Notes: generated by a model not told the origin, from the sequence alone. A DNA stretch of 64,000 nt from Simiduia sp. 21SJ11W-1 (GCF_024138675.1 NZ_CP090959.1:434001-498000); one strand, 5' to 3'. Positions 43,674-53,287 are shown, counted from the stretch's first letter. Numbers and translations are program-made.

Positions 43674-45149
43674 TTATGCGTTTGATTGTGCTGCCGCGTC
43701 TTCACTGCCAGCTTGTTTGTATTGGGCCAGCGTGTGGCGGTTAATGCCGTAGCGCCAAATGAACACAAGCGCTAGTGCAATAATGATGGGGCCACCCAGG
43801 AATGAGAAGTTGGCAATGGCGCGCGCCGTTTCCGGTGCCTGGGTAGTAACGCCTTCAGCGTAGCCCAGCCACTCCAGTGTGAAGCCGCTGATTAAAATGC
43901 CCACAGAGGTGGCGGCTTTAATTACGAAGCTGAAAATGGCCGAGTAGCTGCCGTCTTTCAGTTCCCCGGTTTTGTGGAAGTTCACTTCCGAGGCATCGGC
44001 AATCATTGAAATGGTGAGGGGAATAATTATCCCGCAACCAAGCCAGAACAGCGCTTGGGGCAGCGCAAAGAGTACGGTAGTGTACCACTCGCCCATGTCT
44101 GCCACAGCGGCGCGCAGCGCAGACTGGCCAAAGGTGGCAAACATAACCACGCCCATCGCCAAAGAAAATAAAGTCGCGCCGGTGCAGATGCTGCGTTTTT
44201 CAAAGTGTTTCACCAGCCACACAATCAGCAGCGAGCCCAGGGTAAAGCCCACCATGGTTGAGCTGTGCACCACGGTTTTTTGAAAGGCCGAAAGCTGCAT
44301 ATAGTCGATAAAGGTGTAAATCTGCATTTGTGCGGTTAAGCCAATACCGATTTGGGCAACAAAGTAGAAAAGAAAAACCTTGTTAGCCTGCGGATCCCGG
44401 AATATCTGCACAATGCTTTGAAAAAACGCCTTAAGGCCTGCGTTTGCCGACTTCATTGCCCGCGAGTCTACAATGTAGTGGCGGGTTAAATAGCAGCACA
44501 AGAGGGTGAGGCACAGGGTGGCAATGGCGATGGTGAGGCCCATGGTTTCGTAGTTGGCCACTATGTTGGTGCCATCAAGCCTTGAACCATCGGGGTTCAC
44601 CCCGTCTTTGAAAAACAGCGTCCAGGCCATGGCGCCAAAGGTAAAGTTAATGGCCATGTTCACCACGTAGCGAACCGACTGCAGGCTTGCGCGCGATTCA
44701 TAGTTGGTACAGATTTCAAACCCAAGGGCGGTAAAGGGAATCACAAAAATGGTGACGGCGGTGCGCAATAAAATGTTTACCAGCAGCAGGTAGGTAAATA
44801 GCAAGCCATGGTCGCCCAACACAGAGTCGGGCACAAACCATACGAAATACAGCGACAGCGCCACCAATATGCCACCAATTAATAAATAGGGGTGGCGGCG
44901 GCCATAGCGGCTTTTGGTGTTGTCTGTTACGTGGCCCATGATCGGGTCGGTAATGGCATCCCACAGGGTGGTAATGCTCAGTGCCAGTGCGGCCATGGTG
45001 GCGGGCAGGCCCAGTGCCTGGGTGTAAAACACCATGGCGAAGTTGCCAATTGTGAGTAGTGGAATGGCGGTGCCGCCTTCTCCCAACGCGTAGTACCACA
45101 TGTCGCGGCGGGGCGCGCGCGTTGGGGTTGTTACTTCTGATGCTTGCAT
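43674..45149 (-). CDS. GPH-family sugar:cation symporter (MelB-like)
   Basis: 491 residues, about 12 hydrophobic segments. The start YYALGEGGTAIPL, DAITDPIMGHVTDNTKSRYGRRHPY in the first half, and the IVPLTISMIADASE-like stretch (IIIPLTISMIADASEVN) identify the glycoside-pentoside-hexuronide symporter family. It would carry a glycoside or pentoside with Na+ or H+ across the inner membrane. It is followed by the GH127-like gene after 21 bp, a typical symporter/hydrolase pair. The gap of 48 bp to the upstream permease suggests co-transcription. Confidence 0.9.
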   Translation of the reverse strand: MQASEVTTPTRAPRRDMWYYALGEGGTAIPLLTIGNFAMVFYTQALGLPATMAALALSITTLWDAITDPIMGHVTDNTKSRYGRRHPYLLIGGILVALSLYFVWFVPDSVLGDHGLLFTYLLLVNILLRTAVTIFVIPFTALGFEICTNYESRASLQSVRYVVNMAINFTFGAMAWTLFFKDGVNPDGSRLDGTNIVANYETMGLTIAIATLCLTLLCCYLTRHYIVDSRAMKSANAGLKAFFQSIVQIFRDPQANKVFLFYFVAQIGIGLTAQMQIYTFIDYMQLSAFQKTVVHSSTMVGFTLGSLLIVWLVKHFEKRSICTGATLFSLAMGVVMFATFGQSALRAAVADMGEWYTTVLFALPQALFWLGCGIIIPLTISMIADASEVNFHKTGELKDGSYSAIFSFVIKAATSVGILISGFTLEWLGYAEGVTTQAPETARAIANFSFLGGPIIIALALVFIWRYGINRHTLAQYKQAGSEDAAAQSNA

Positions 45150-45197
45150 GGTGATTCTGTGCTCTCGTTATTGAATCGGTGTTTTGTTGTTGGGTCT

Positions 45198-46607
45198 TTA
45201 AGGTTTTACTTGGCGATAACCGTGCAGGCCGTAGTAGATTACGTACAGGTAACAGGCCAAGGGCACAATGAGTGACATTTCCATATTCACAAGATCTGCA
45301 ACCAGCCCCATAAGTGGCGGCACAAGGGCCGCGCCGAGAATGGCCATAATTAACATGGAAGACCCTTGGCTGGTGAAGCGGCCAAGATTATTGATGGCCA
45401 GCGTAAATACGTTTGACCACATAATGGAATTAAACAGGCCCACTGCCACAACACACCACATGGCAACCTGCGCGCCCATGAGCATAGCGATGGCAAGCAG
45501 CAGCACAATGACACTGGCAAAGGCCATGAGCGTGCGATTGGGGCTGAATTTGCAAGCAAACATCAGTGCAATGTTAATACCAATAAAGCCTGCCCAAATA
45601 CTTGCGGCTACCCAGTCAACCAAAATACCGCAAATGCCAAAGGCCAGTAGCCACACCAGCGCAAACAGGGCCACCAATGTGCCGCGCTTTAAGCCATCCG
45701 AAAAGGCAATGGCACCGAGAAACCGGCCGACCATGAGCCCTGCCCAGTAAAGTGACAGGTAAACACTGGCTTCAAGTTCGCCAAGCCCTGCAATTTCAGG
45801 TAGGCCAAGGTATTTAATGAGGATGCTGCCCAGTGCAACTTCTGCGCCCACATACATAAAAATGCATACGGCTCCCAAAGTAAGGTGCCGGAATTGCCAA
45901 ACATTGCCTTGGGTGTTGTGTTTAAGGCTGACATCTTCAAAGGCGGGCAATTTGATAACTTTAAAAAATACCGCCATCAGCAGCAGTGTGGCGGCCATGA
46001 AAGTATAAGGTGGCGCAACGCTGTTGACGTCGGCACTGAGGCCTGAGTGGCTGAATATGAGAATGCCGCCAATTATCGGGGCGAGGGTTGTACCGAGTGA
46101 ATTAAGCGCCTGCGATAAGTTGAGCCGCCCAGAGGCTGTTTCGGGGCGGCCCAGAATAGATACATAGGGGTTGGCTGCAATTTGCAGAATGGCCATGCCA
46201 CCGGCCAGTACAAACAATGCAAATAAAAATAATCCGTAGCTGGCCAGGCTTGCCGCCGGCCTAAACAACAGGCAACCGGCAGCCATCACAAAAAGCCCAA
46301 GGCTCAAGCCATTTTGGTAGCCAATGATGTTAAGCAAGTCTTTGCCTTTTTGGGCAAAGAGAAAGTACACCAGAGATACCACAAAATAGGCGATAAAAAA
46401 TGCAAACTGCACCAACATGGCCTGGGTGTTGCTCAGAGTAAAAACATCTTGCAGGTGGGGAATTAAAATATCGTTCAGCGCGGTGATAAACCCCCACAGG
46501 AAAAACAAAATGGTGAGAAAGCACAGCGGCAGCAAGTAGCGGTTGCCTTCTGCGAGGGCGCCGGGTGCCGGGTTTTCTGCATCTGTATTGAGGGAGTTGA
46601 TGGTCAT
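45198..46607 (-). CDS. FucP-like MFS sugar permease
   Basis: 469 residues. FFLWGFITALNDILIPHL, the NIIGYQNGLSLG loop and SGRLNLSQALNSLG match the fucose/glucose/galactose permease family; the protein is longer than the one at 6681 because of extra residues at the N terminus and in the loop before NIIGYQNG. It stands 48 bp downstream of a ROK kinase on the same strand. The best guess is an inner-membrane importer for L-rhamnose or another monosaccharide released by the neighbouring enzymes, which would fill the lack of a RhaT-type transporter in this window. Confidence 0.9.
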   Translation of the reverse strand: MTINSLNTDAENPAPGALAEGNRYLLPLCFLTILFFLWGFITALNDILIPHLQDVFTLSNTQAMLVQFAFFIAYFVVSLVYFLFAQKGKDLLNIIGYQNGLSLGLFVMAAGCLLFRPAASLASYGLFLFALFVLAGGMAILQIAANPYVSILGRPETASGRLNLSQALNSLGTTLAPIIGGILIFSHSGLSADVNSVAPPYTFMAATLLLMAVFFKVIKLPAFEDVSLKHNTQGNVWQFRHLTLGAVCIFMYVGAEVALGSILIKYLGLPEIAGLGELEASVYLSLYWAGLMVGRFLGAIAFSDGLKRGTLVALFALVWLLAFGICGILVDWVAASIWAGFIGINIALMFACKFSPNRTLMAFASVIVLLLAIAMLMGAQVAMWCVVAVGLFNSIMWSNVFTLAINNLGRFTSQGSSMLIMAILGAALVPPLMGLVADLVNMEMSLIVPLACYLYVIYYGLHGYRQVKP

Positions 46608-46655
46608 GGCGGTGTGCTCGTTATGATTGTGGATTGCGCTACAGCAATATGAGTT

Positions 46656-47636
46656 TTACAAGCGCTGCGCTTGCTTTAAGGCAAGTTGGGCAACACCAAT
46701 GGCTGCGTAATCGCCAATGGTTTCCCCCAACGCTGCGGGCACTATTTCACACGCGGCTGCGGCGCCGGGCAGTGCTTCGCGGGCGATCACTGCCTGCGCG
46801 GCCGGAGCAATCAGCGATTCACAGCGGGCGAAAACGCTGCCAATAATGATGCGCTGGGGGTTAAGCAGATCTATCACTATGCTGAGCCCTTGGCCCAAGC
46901 GGCGGCCGGATTCTGCAAACACACTTTGGGCCAATGCGTCGCCGTTGGCGGCATGGTGAGCCAGGTGTTTGGTGGTAAGTTCAGCTAATTCTTTTTCTGT
47001 GCGGCACCAGGTAGGCGCCTGATTTTTCTGCCAGGCAGCCTTTACCGCTGCCTGGCCAAGCAGGCGAATGCCAGCGCCGCTACAAAAGCCTTCAAACGAT
47101 CCGTGTTTACCAAAGGCCAAAGGGCCTTCCTCTGCCAGCCGAATATGGCCTAGCTCGCCGGCCAGATCATTGGTGCCGCTATAGAGTTCCCCATTGAGAA
47201 TGAGGCCCGCGCCTAAACCGGTACCAAAGGTTAAAAACACCATGTTGCGCGTGCCGCGGCCTGCGCCAAAACGCCACTCGGCCAAGGCGCCTGCATTGGC
47301 ATCGTTTTGCAGTGCCGCCGGCACGCCGAAGGTGCGGCTAAAAAAGTCGGTAATGGGTACTTCATCCCAGCCTGGCAAATTGGGGGGCGAGAGAATCAGC
47401 CCTCTTTGGCTGTCGAGCGGGCCACCACAGCTGATTCCGATGGCGAGCAGTTCGGCTAAATGGCTTGGCGAAAAGCGTTCGCGTGCCAGTGCCGCTAATT
47501 GCCTTAGGGTTTCTAGCGGTGGCTGATGTGTATTGGTGGGCAGGGCTTCCCGGCGCAGTAGTTGGCCTTCTGCCGAGGCCAGCACCAGGGCGCACTTGGT
47601 GCCGCCAATATCCACGCCCAGCAGGAAACCGCCCAT
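46656..47636 (-). CDS. ROK-family sugar kinase
   Basis: 326 residues. The ATP loop GVDIGGTKCALVL, NDANAGALAEWRFGAG with the catalytic Asp, and GELGHIRL are typical ROK motifs. The zinc-binding Cys cluster (CxCGxxGC) is replaced by FGKHGSFEGFCSG, keeping the glycines and Glu but losing the Cys, as in a ROK subgroup without the classical zinc site. It would phosphorylate a hexose in the cytosol; glucose, mannose or fructose are candidates. The putative operator at 47709 lies 73 bp before its start. No DNA-binding domain, so it is a kinase and not a repressor. Confidence 0.9.
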   Translation of the reverse strand: MGGFLLGVDIGGTKCALVLASAEGQLLRREALPTNTHQPPLETLRQLAALARERFSPSHLAELLAIGISCGGPLDSQRGLILSPPNLPGWDEVPITDFFSRTFGVPAALQNDANAGALAEWRFGAGRGTRNMVFLTFGTGLGAGLILNGELYSGTNDLAGELGHIRLAEEGPLAFGKHGSFEGFCSGAGIRLLGQAAVKAAWQKNQAPTWCRTEKELAELTTKHLAHHAANGDALAQSVFAESGRRLGQGLSIVIDLLNPQRIIIGSVFARCESLIAPAAQAVIAREALPGAAAACEIVPAALGETIGDYAAIGVAQLALKQAQRL

Positions 47637-47708
47637 ACATTGTTGCTCTATCAGGTGTTGTTTATTCGTTATTTGCGGGGCGGGTTACACCCCGTTTCTG
47701 ATCGAATT

Positions 47709-47744
47709 AGATTACTATTGATTGTTTATGCTTGCAATCATTGA
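47709..47744. promoter_or_regulatory. Putative operator upstream of ROK kinase
   Basis: On the plus strand AGATT, TGATT and TGCTT begin at 47709, 47719 and 47729, 10 bp apart. The stretch also holds a perfect inverted pair, TGATTG (47719) and CAATCA (47735). It overlaps the 3' end of the upstream gene (stop at 47738). Less regular than the arrays at 663 or 63799. Confidence 0.45.
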
Positions 47745-49342
47745 TGAGTGCTTAATTCGAACAGCGAGAGGCTGTGTGCAGGCAGCTGCACTGCCTGGCC
47801 TGCGGGGTAGGTGTGCTCGCGCAGGGGCAGCGGCCCTTGTGCCCAAACAGGGCCACGGCCTTGGTAGTGAACTGTTGTTGCAGCAGGTGCATCTTCTACT
47901 GCGGGGTATACCCACTGGCTCGCCGGGCCGTTACCGGCTGGAAGTTGCAAGGTGAGCGGGTGCTCACTTCTGTTGATGATCCAGTATGATTGCCCGGCCT
48001 TGCCCGTGAGTGCTGCGCCATAGAGTGCGGCCTGGTTGGCGTCGCCCTCAATGGCTACGCCGAGCGCCGGGTTGTTGGCAAAGTGCAGCGGGTGCATCTG
48101 TTCATAGCGCAACGCGAGGCTTGTGAGGTGGGCGTATAGCTGCCCCATTTTGGTGATGGTGCCCGAGTGGGTATCAATGGGGTGGCCAAGGCCCCAGCCG
48201 TGATCCAGGTTGCCAATGCTGTGGTGGTTTAATACCTCTATGGCGTCTGGATTGTTCATTCCGTTGATAATGAAACTTGCCTGGTAAATGGCATTCCAGC
48301 CGGTGTCGCGGGTAGCCAACATCCACTCGGCCGACTCGCCCGTGCCATGAAACTGTTTGTAATAGGCGATCACATTGTATTCGGTGATCCACATGGGGTA
48401 GTTGCCGAAACGTTTTTTGATCAAGCCGGCGGCCCGGTCCAGGGTGGCCGTAGGGTAGGCCAGAAACGCTTTGCCGCGCGCGGCGTCTGTTGTGTAAGGG
48501 TCGAGCTTTTGCCGCTTCATTACATAGTGGTGCAAAATCAAGGCATCAAAATGCGGCCTGAACTCAGGGCGCATGATGTGCGTATTCCAGTTCACCATGG
48601 CTGGCGAGTCGTCTTGGTGATCAGTTTCAAACAGGTCGTCTTCGCGGGTCACAATGCCAATGCGTGCCTGTGGGTAGAGTGCCCGGATTTGCGGGCTGAG
48701 CTTGGCTACGCGCTTGGCGTAATTCAGCCCCCGTTCGGCTTCGCCGAATTCCTCGCCCCAGAAATAGGTTTCGTTATCCATTTCCACGTAGCGAATGTCG
48801 GCACCGGCGGCCTTGAGTTTTTGCAGCGCGGCTAATTGCTCGTCTTCACGGGTGGTGAGGTTAAGCATCCATTGAATTTCCGCATTGATGGCCTGGCCAA
48901 ACTCCAGAAACTTTACCGGCCCCAGGGCACCCTCTGGCATGTTGCGGGTATCTTCAACCAGCTCCAGCATCCAGTTGAATGCACCCGCAGGCCAGATGGC
49001 GGTGATTTCCTGCTCGGGAATAAAATGCCCGCGGTGCCAATCCCAAAATGATGCCGGGCTGCCGGAGGGGTAGCGAATACCCTGCGCGTTCAGCGCCCGC
49101 AACATGGCCCGGTAGGCAGGGCTTGCCGCCGGATCATCGCTTGTTTCATGCACGCCATTTACGCCAAAAAGGCGTGGATTAATTGGGCTACCTGCGCCGA
49201 GGCTGGCCGATAGGGCTGTGGTTTGATTAACGCTTTGTGCAATTGATGTTTGCGCGGGCTCTGTATTGTCTGTACAGGCCCAAAGTGCGAGCAGACTAAA
49301 AATTGCGATGATGATGTAGATTTCGAGCTTTTGTTTTTTCAT
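47738..49342 (-). CDS. Clan GH-A glycoside hydrolase lipoprotein, family uncertain
   Basis: 534 residues. Lipoprotein signal with ALWAC (Cys near residue 23). The TIM-barrel part (about 50-390) has GIRYPSGSPASFWDW, YVEMDNETYFW with Asn-Glu as the clan GH-A acid/base, and MWITEYNV with the nucleophile Glu. A beta-sandwich (about 400-534) follows. This is the architecture of GH51, GH39 and GH79, but I cannot place it in one of them. As a periplasmic or surface lipoprotein between GH125 and a ROK kinase, it probably cleaves a side chain of the same glycan. It may be a member of an undescribed or small GH family. Confidence 0.75.
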   Translation of the reverse strand: MKKQKLEIYIIIAIFSLLALWACTDNTEPAQTSIAQSVNQTTALSASLGAGSPINPRLFGVNGVHETSDDPAASPAYRAMLRALNAQGIRYPSGSPASFWDWHRGHFIPEQEITAIWPAGAFNWMLELVEDTRNMPEGALGPVKFLEFGQAINAEIQWMLNLTTREDEQLAALQKLKAAGADIRYVEMDNETYFWGEEFGEAERGLNYAKRVAKLSPQIRALYPQARIGIVTREDDLFETDHQDDSPAMVNWNTHIMRPEFRPHFDALILHHYVMKRQKLDPYTTDAARGKAFLAYPTATLDRAAGLIKKRFGNYPMWITEYNVIAYYKQFHGTGESAEWMLATRDTGWNAIYQASFIINGMNNPDAIEVLNHHSIGNLDHGWGLGHPIDTHSGTITKMGQLYAHLTSLALRYEQMHPLHFANNPALGVAIEGDANQAALYGAALTGKAGQSYWIINRSEHPLTLQLPAGNGPASQWVYPAVEDAPAATTVHYQGRGPVWAQGPLPLREHTYPAGQAVQLPAHSLSLFELSTHQ

Positions 49343-49409
49343 TTTATTATTTTTTTTAATCTGTTTTTTAATTTGATTAGCGCCGAAAATCCGACACTAT
49401 TGGCCCGGG

Positions 49410-50837
49410 TTAAAGGGCCAGTTTCAACAGTGCTGGCCGCTCTGCTTGCAGCTTTAATATAAGTTCGCCAAACAACGTATTGGCCCAGGCAAACCAGTCG
49501 CGCGAGTATTGGCTGGGGTCGTCTTTGTCGAACCCCTCGTGCATCAAGCCTGTGTTGGCATCGGTTGTACACAGCCACTGCAGGCACTGGGTAATTTCTT
49601 CGTCACTTTGGCTGGTCATGGCGCGCAAGATTATGCCCATGGGCCAGATGCGGTGTTTGCCAGTGTGCGGGCTGCCCTGGCCCTCTGCGGCGGTGCCGCG
49701 CAAGTAGTAGGGGTTGTTGTCGCTCAATAAAAATGCGCGGGTATTTTGGTAAACCGGGCTTTGTGCAAAGGCAGGGTTTAAGTAGGCCAGCGACATCAGC
49801 GAGGGCACGTTGGCGTCGTCCATAAATAGCGCGTTGCCAAAGCCGTCTACTTCATAGGCGTAAATTTTGCCAAAGCCTTCGTGCTCTTTAATGGCGCAGG
49901 CTTTAATGGCGGCGTCTACCTGCGTGGCCATTTTGTCACAGCGGCGTGCAAAGTCCTGGTCGTTAAAAATCTGGCTGGCCATTTCACTGAGCTGGCGCAA
50001 ACTGATTACCGCAAAAATGTTGCTGGGAATCAAAAACGGGAAGAGGGTGGCATCGTCTGATGGGCGAAAGGCGCTGGCGATAAGCCCGTTGGGTTTTACG
50101 GGCCGCCCGGTGCCCTCAAATACCGGGGCATCTATCATGCGCGGTGAGCTGCGTACAAACCGGTAGTCGGATTCGCCCGACCAGCGCTGCTCGGCTTCAA
50201 AGGTATCCACTGCGGCTATCATGGCGGTGCGCCAGCGCACATCGAAGGGGCTGTTGTTACCCGTGGCTTTCCAGTAGTGGTAGCCCAGGCGTACGGCGTA
50301 GCATAGAGAATCGATTTCCCATTTGCGTTCGTGAATGCCGGGCTCTGGTGTGGGTTCATCAGAGGCCCATTTCGATGGCCTGCTCAAATCTTTGTAAAAG
50401 GCGTTGGCGTAAGGGTCTTTAAGTATGCAGGTGGTTTGGCGGTTGATGAGCCCTTGAATCAGTAAGTCAATTTTTTCATCGTTGTGCACAAAGGGCAGGT
50501 AGGGCCACACCTGTGCCGTGCTGTCGCGCAGCCACATGGCGTCTATGTCGCCGGTAATGATGAAGGTGTCTGGCCGGTTGTTGATGAATTCGAAATCGAC
50601 GGTGGTATCAAGGGTGTTGGGGAAGCAGTTAACAAACAGCTGCTTGAGTTTGGGCGATTCTATTTCTTTAGCCACCTTGTGTAGCGTATCTTCCACGGCC
50701 TGGCTGTGATAGGTGCGGGCCTTTACAGGTGGGCGTTTTAGGCTGAGTGTGGGTGCGGGGCTGGCTGCGCGCAACGGGGTGGCTGCCAGGGCTGTGCCCA
50801 TGGCGGCAAGGTTCAAAAAGTGGCGGCGCTTAATCAT
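49410..50837 (-). CDS. GH125 exo-alpha-1,6-mannosidase with Tat signal
   Basis: 475 residues. The N terminus MIKRRHFLNLAAMGTALAA has the twin-arginine motif, so export would be by Tat. GH125 motifs are TGDIDAMWLRDSTAQVWPY, HERKWEIDSLCYAVRLGYHY and GLMHEGFDKDDPS. The family is inverting and removes alpha-1,6-linked mannose. It complements GH92 and GH38 on the other side of the window, showing that alpha-mannan or a mannose-rich glycan is a target. A TTTTTGC tandem repeat lies just upstream of its ribosome site (GGAG). Confidence 0.93.
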   Translation of the reverse strand: MIKRRHFLNLAAMGTALAATPLRAASPAPTLSLKRPPVKARTYHSQAVEDTLHKVAKEIESPKLKQLFVNCFPNTLDTTVDFEFINNRPDTFIITGDIDAMWLRDSTAQVWPYLPFVHNDEKIDLLIQGLINRQTTCILKDPYANAFYKDLSRPSKWASDEPTPEPGIHERKWEIDSLCYAVRLGYHYWKATGNNSPFDVRWRTAMIAAVDTFEAEQRWSGESDYRFVRSSPRMIDAPVFEGTGRPVKPNGLIASAFRPSDDATLFPFLIPSNIFAVISLRQLSEMASQIFNDQDFARRCDKMATQVDAAIKACAIKEHEGFGKIYAYEVDGFGNALFMDDANVPSLMSLAYLNPAFAQSPVYQNTRAFLLSDNNPYYLRGTAAEGQGSPHTGKHRIWPMGIILRAMTSQSDEEITQCLQWLCTTDANTGLMHEGFDKDDPSQYSRDWFAWANTLFGELILKLQAERPALLKLAL

Positions 50838-50858
50838 GGTGGCTCCTGTATTTTATTA

Positions 50859-50892
50859 TTTTTGCTTTTTGCTTTTTGCTTTTTGCTTTTTG
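50859..50892. repeat. Short tandem repeat (TTTTTGC), 4.9 copies
   Basis: Four full TTTTTGC units and a partial one, 22-55 bp upstream of the GH125 start on the minus strand. Units of seven can change copy number by slippage and so alter promoter or leader spacing. Confidence 0.9.
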
Positions 50893-50912
50893 TAAGGTTT
50901 GTGGGTTTGCGC

Positions 50913-51872
50913 TTAAGGCTTGGAGTGGCCCAGTAGCCATTGGTAGAAATCTCCGCCAGCGTAAACGCGGCGCCACACATCGTGCGCCATGTCTTCATGC
51001 ACGGTGAACCGTGTGGCGTGCGGGTTGGCGTCGCGCAAAATGTTCAGGCCCGGGTAGAAGTGCTCAATGGGGATCACCGGGTCTAGCCCGCCTGCAAAAC
51101 ACCACACCGGCAAGCCGGCCTGTGCGATGGGGCCCATGAGCGACGGGTGGCCCCAACCGGCAACGGGGGCTGCGGCGGCAAAAAGTTCGGGGTGTTGGCT
51201 GGCCATAAACCAGGTGCCAAAGCCGCCATAGCTCAGGCCTGTAATGTAGGTGCGCTTTTGATCACCAGAGAGGTGTTCATGGGCGTGCTTGAGCATTGCC
51301 AGTAAGTCGGCTTCAACGGTTTCCCAGCCTTTCGGTAGCAGTGCGGGCCTGTTTGCCATGTGGGCAGTGGCTTGTTTACCCGTCATGGGCGTGGCGGGCG
51401 TATTGTGTGGCACGCGCGCGGGCACGCCTACTGCGCGCCGCTGCGGTACATCTTCTATACGCCGTTCGTTGAAATAGGCGTTGGTTTCAGGGAAGTCATA
51501 AAGTGGCAGTTGTGGGCTGATAATAATAAAAGGCAGGTCGCGTTTTTGAACCCAGGCTTCGTAGATTGGGCCGTGGGTTAATACAAAGTCCAGGTCCTTC
51601 TTGCCATCACCGCGCTCACCGTTGCCGTGCAAAAACAACAGCACTGGCCAGCGTTGATTGGCATCGCGCCCATAATTTTGGGGCAAGTACACAAAGTATT
51701 CGCGCTCGCTACCATCCTGTGTGCTGATGTAAGCCTGCCGCTTGAGCTGGGCGGGCAAGGTGTCAACACTTGCAGCATTCGTGGGTTTGGTCTCGTGTGT
51801 GAGGCTTGTACAGCCAAGTACCAAAAGGCTTGCCGCACTTAAACCGAGTATATATTTGCCAAGGCTGATCAT
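50913..51872 (-). CDS. Alpha/beta-hydrolase esterase, lipoprotein
   Basis: 319 residues from ATG 51872 (an upstream start at 51920 would bury the signal). Lipobox LVLGC near residue 20. The fold is that of PHB-depolymerase/feruloyl-esterase-like hydrolases: oxyanion region LFLHGNGERG, nucleophile Ser in GLSYGGFGT, Asp in GGLDPVIP and His in EDMAHDVW. It would remove ester-linked groups from glycan on the cell surface or in the periplasm. Its start overlaps the stop of the rhamnulokinase gene by four bases (ATGA), so the two are translationally coupled. Confidence 0.85.
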   Translation of the reverse strand: MISLGKYILGLSAASLLVLGCTSLTHETKPTNAASVDTLPAQLKRQAYISTQDGSEREYFVYLPQNYGRDANQRWPVLLFLHGNGERGDGKKDLDFVLTHGPIYEAWVQKRDLPFIIISPQLPLYDFPETNAYFNERRIEDVPQRRAVGVPARVPHNTPATPMTGKQATAHMANRPALLPKGWETVEADLLAMLKHAHEHLSGDQKRTYITGLSYGGFGTWFMASQHPELFAAAAPVAGWGHPSLMGPIAQAGLPVWCFAGGLDPVIPIEHFYPGLNILRDANPHATRFTVHEDMAHDVWRRVYAGGDFYQWLLGHSKP

Positions 51873-53287
51873 GTGGGCTCCGGGGTGGGGCGCTGCAATT
51901 TTTGAACGCTCAAGCGCCACAAATTTTTGTAGCTTTTCAGATTGCTGAAAGTGGCGGGCTCGCAGCGAATGAGGGCGCTGTTGGGTAGCTGGTTATCCCG
52001 CGCCAGCATGGCGCAACCGGTGACGGTGCCGGTGTCGTCTTCCGATAATAAAATGGGCTGTGGCGCACGCAGCTGGGCCAGCAGTTTGCACAGCAGCGTG
52101 TTTTTCAAAAATGCGCCTTCAATAATGATGTCGCCCTGGCTTTGCAGGGCATCCAGCTGGTAGTCGAGCATGAGTGCACAATAAAGTGATGCCAGGCAAT
52201 TACCGCTGCCTGCGGCAAGCTCGCCTTGAATGCGCCCGCGATGTTGGGTAAACGGGCCGCCGGCCTCGGCAAACGCAGGCAGCGCCAATGTGTTGCTGGC
52301 CAGCAATTGTTGCATGCGCTGATCTACTTCTTCGGGTTCGCTGTTTTGTGCAAGCGGTGCATGGGTGAGCTTGCAGATGGCCTCGTATTCGCGCCCGCCC
52401 ATAAAGCGCGCGCAGGCCACGGGCGTGCCGTTTACATCAACGTTGGCCAGCATGTCGTGTGATTCAATCAGCGAATCGGGCGGCGTGGCCGCCGACATCA
52501 CAATAGACCAGGTGCCCGTTGAAATAACCGTAAAGGGCGCGCCGCCGGCCCCGGCCTTGTGGCGCCAGTAGCTCGCATTGCTGTCGTGAATGCCTGCGAA
52601 AACTTTGCACTCAGGTTTAAGCCCGGCGCTTTGGCAAACCTCTGCCAAAGGTTGGGCAAAATGTTGCGCGCTCTTTACCGGCGGCAGCTTGGCTGCCCAG
52701 CCAAGGCGCTTCACCATGGGGGCGAAGGTGCGGGCCTGGGGTTGCCATAAATCCGTGTGGCAACCCAGAGAAGTTACCTCTGAACAGCACTCACCTGTCA
52801 GGCGCCAAAACCAGTATTGCGGGTACATCAGCAGTGCGTCGGCGCGTTCAAATTCCTGTGGAAACTGCTTTGCCAGCCAGTGCAGTTGGCGGCCAAGGTT
52901 CAGGCCCGCGGGCAGGCTGGGGGAGTGGGTAAGGGCAAAAGGGTCGCGCGTTTGCTGGTAGTGCTCTTCAATGTGGGGCTCGTCTGTAAGGCCTGTGAAC
53001 TCGTAATCCAGCACTGGCAACGCCAGGCGCCCGGTGCGTGTGTCTACACAGGCCGCGGTGGCGCCGTGGGTAGTAATGTTGAGCGAATCAATGGGGTAGA
53101 GCTCATTGAGTTCAAGGGCCTGCTCGCAAAACCATTGCCAGATGCCGTCGGTATCTGCGTGCGGGTAGAGCCCCTGGCTGATTACCCGGTTTTTGGTTTC
53201 GCGGGCGGCAAGTGTTGCAAGGCCGGGGCTGACGACGCACAGCTTCACGTGCGTTTTGCCGATATCGAAAACCAGTGTGTTGGCCAT
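51869..53287 (-). CDS. rhaB: FGGY-family L-rhamnulokinase
   Basis: 472 residues from ATG 53287, preceded by GGAAGAAG; the longer in-frame start at 53332 is rejected. FGGY kinase features: VFDIGKTHVKLCVV at the N terminus, ITTHGATAACVD, GIHDSNASYW with the catalytic Asp, and STGTWSIVM for ATP binding. It would phosphorylate L-rhamnulose to L-rhamnulose-1-phosphate. L-fuculose is an alternative substrate, but divergence from a rhamnulose-1-phosphate aldolase gene and rhamnose isomerase supports rhamnose. Two phased-repeat arrays lie in the shared 267-bp control region. Confidence 0.85.
   Translation of the reverse strand: MANTLVFDIGKTHVKLCVVSPGLATLAARETKNRVISQGLYPHADTDGIWQWFCEQALELNELYPIDSLNITTHGATAACVDTRTGRLALPVLDYEFTGLTDEPHIEEHYQQTRDPFALTHSPSLPAGLNLGRQLHWLAKQFPQEFERADALLMYPQYWFWRLTGECCSEVTSLGCHTDLWQPQARTFAPMVKRLGWAAKLPPVKSAQHFAQPLAEVCQSAGLKPECKVFAGIHDSNASYWRHKAGAGGAPFTVISTGTWSIVMSAATPPDSLIESHDMLANVDVNGTPVACARFMGGREYEAICKLTHAPLAQNSEPEEVDQRMQQLLASNTLALPAFAEAGGPFTQHRGRIQGELAAGSGNCLASLYCALMLDYQLDALQSQGDIIIEGAFLKNTLLCKLLAQLRAPQPILLSEDDTGTVTGCAMLARDNQLPNSALIRCEPATFSNLKSYKNLWRLSVQKLQRPTPEPT

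Noticed and set aside
46624-46654. TGATTG/GGATTG near the start of the FucP-like permease as a tenth operator
   Set aside because: The units are 7 and 19 bp apart and not in phase.
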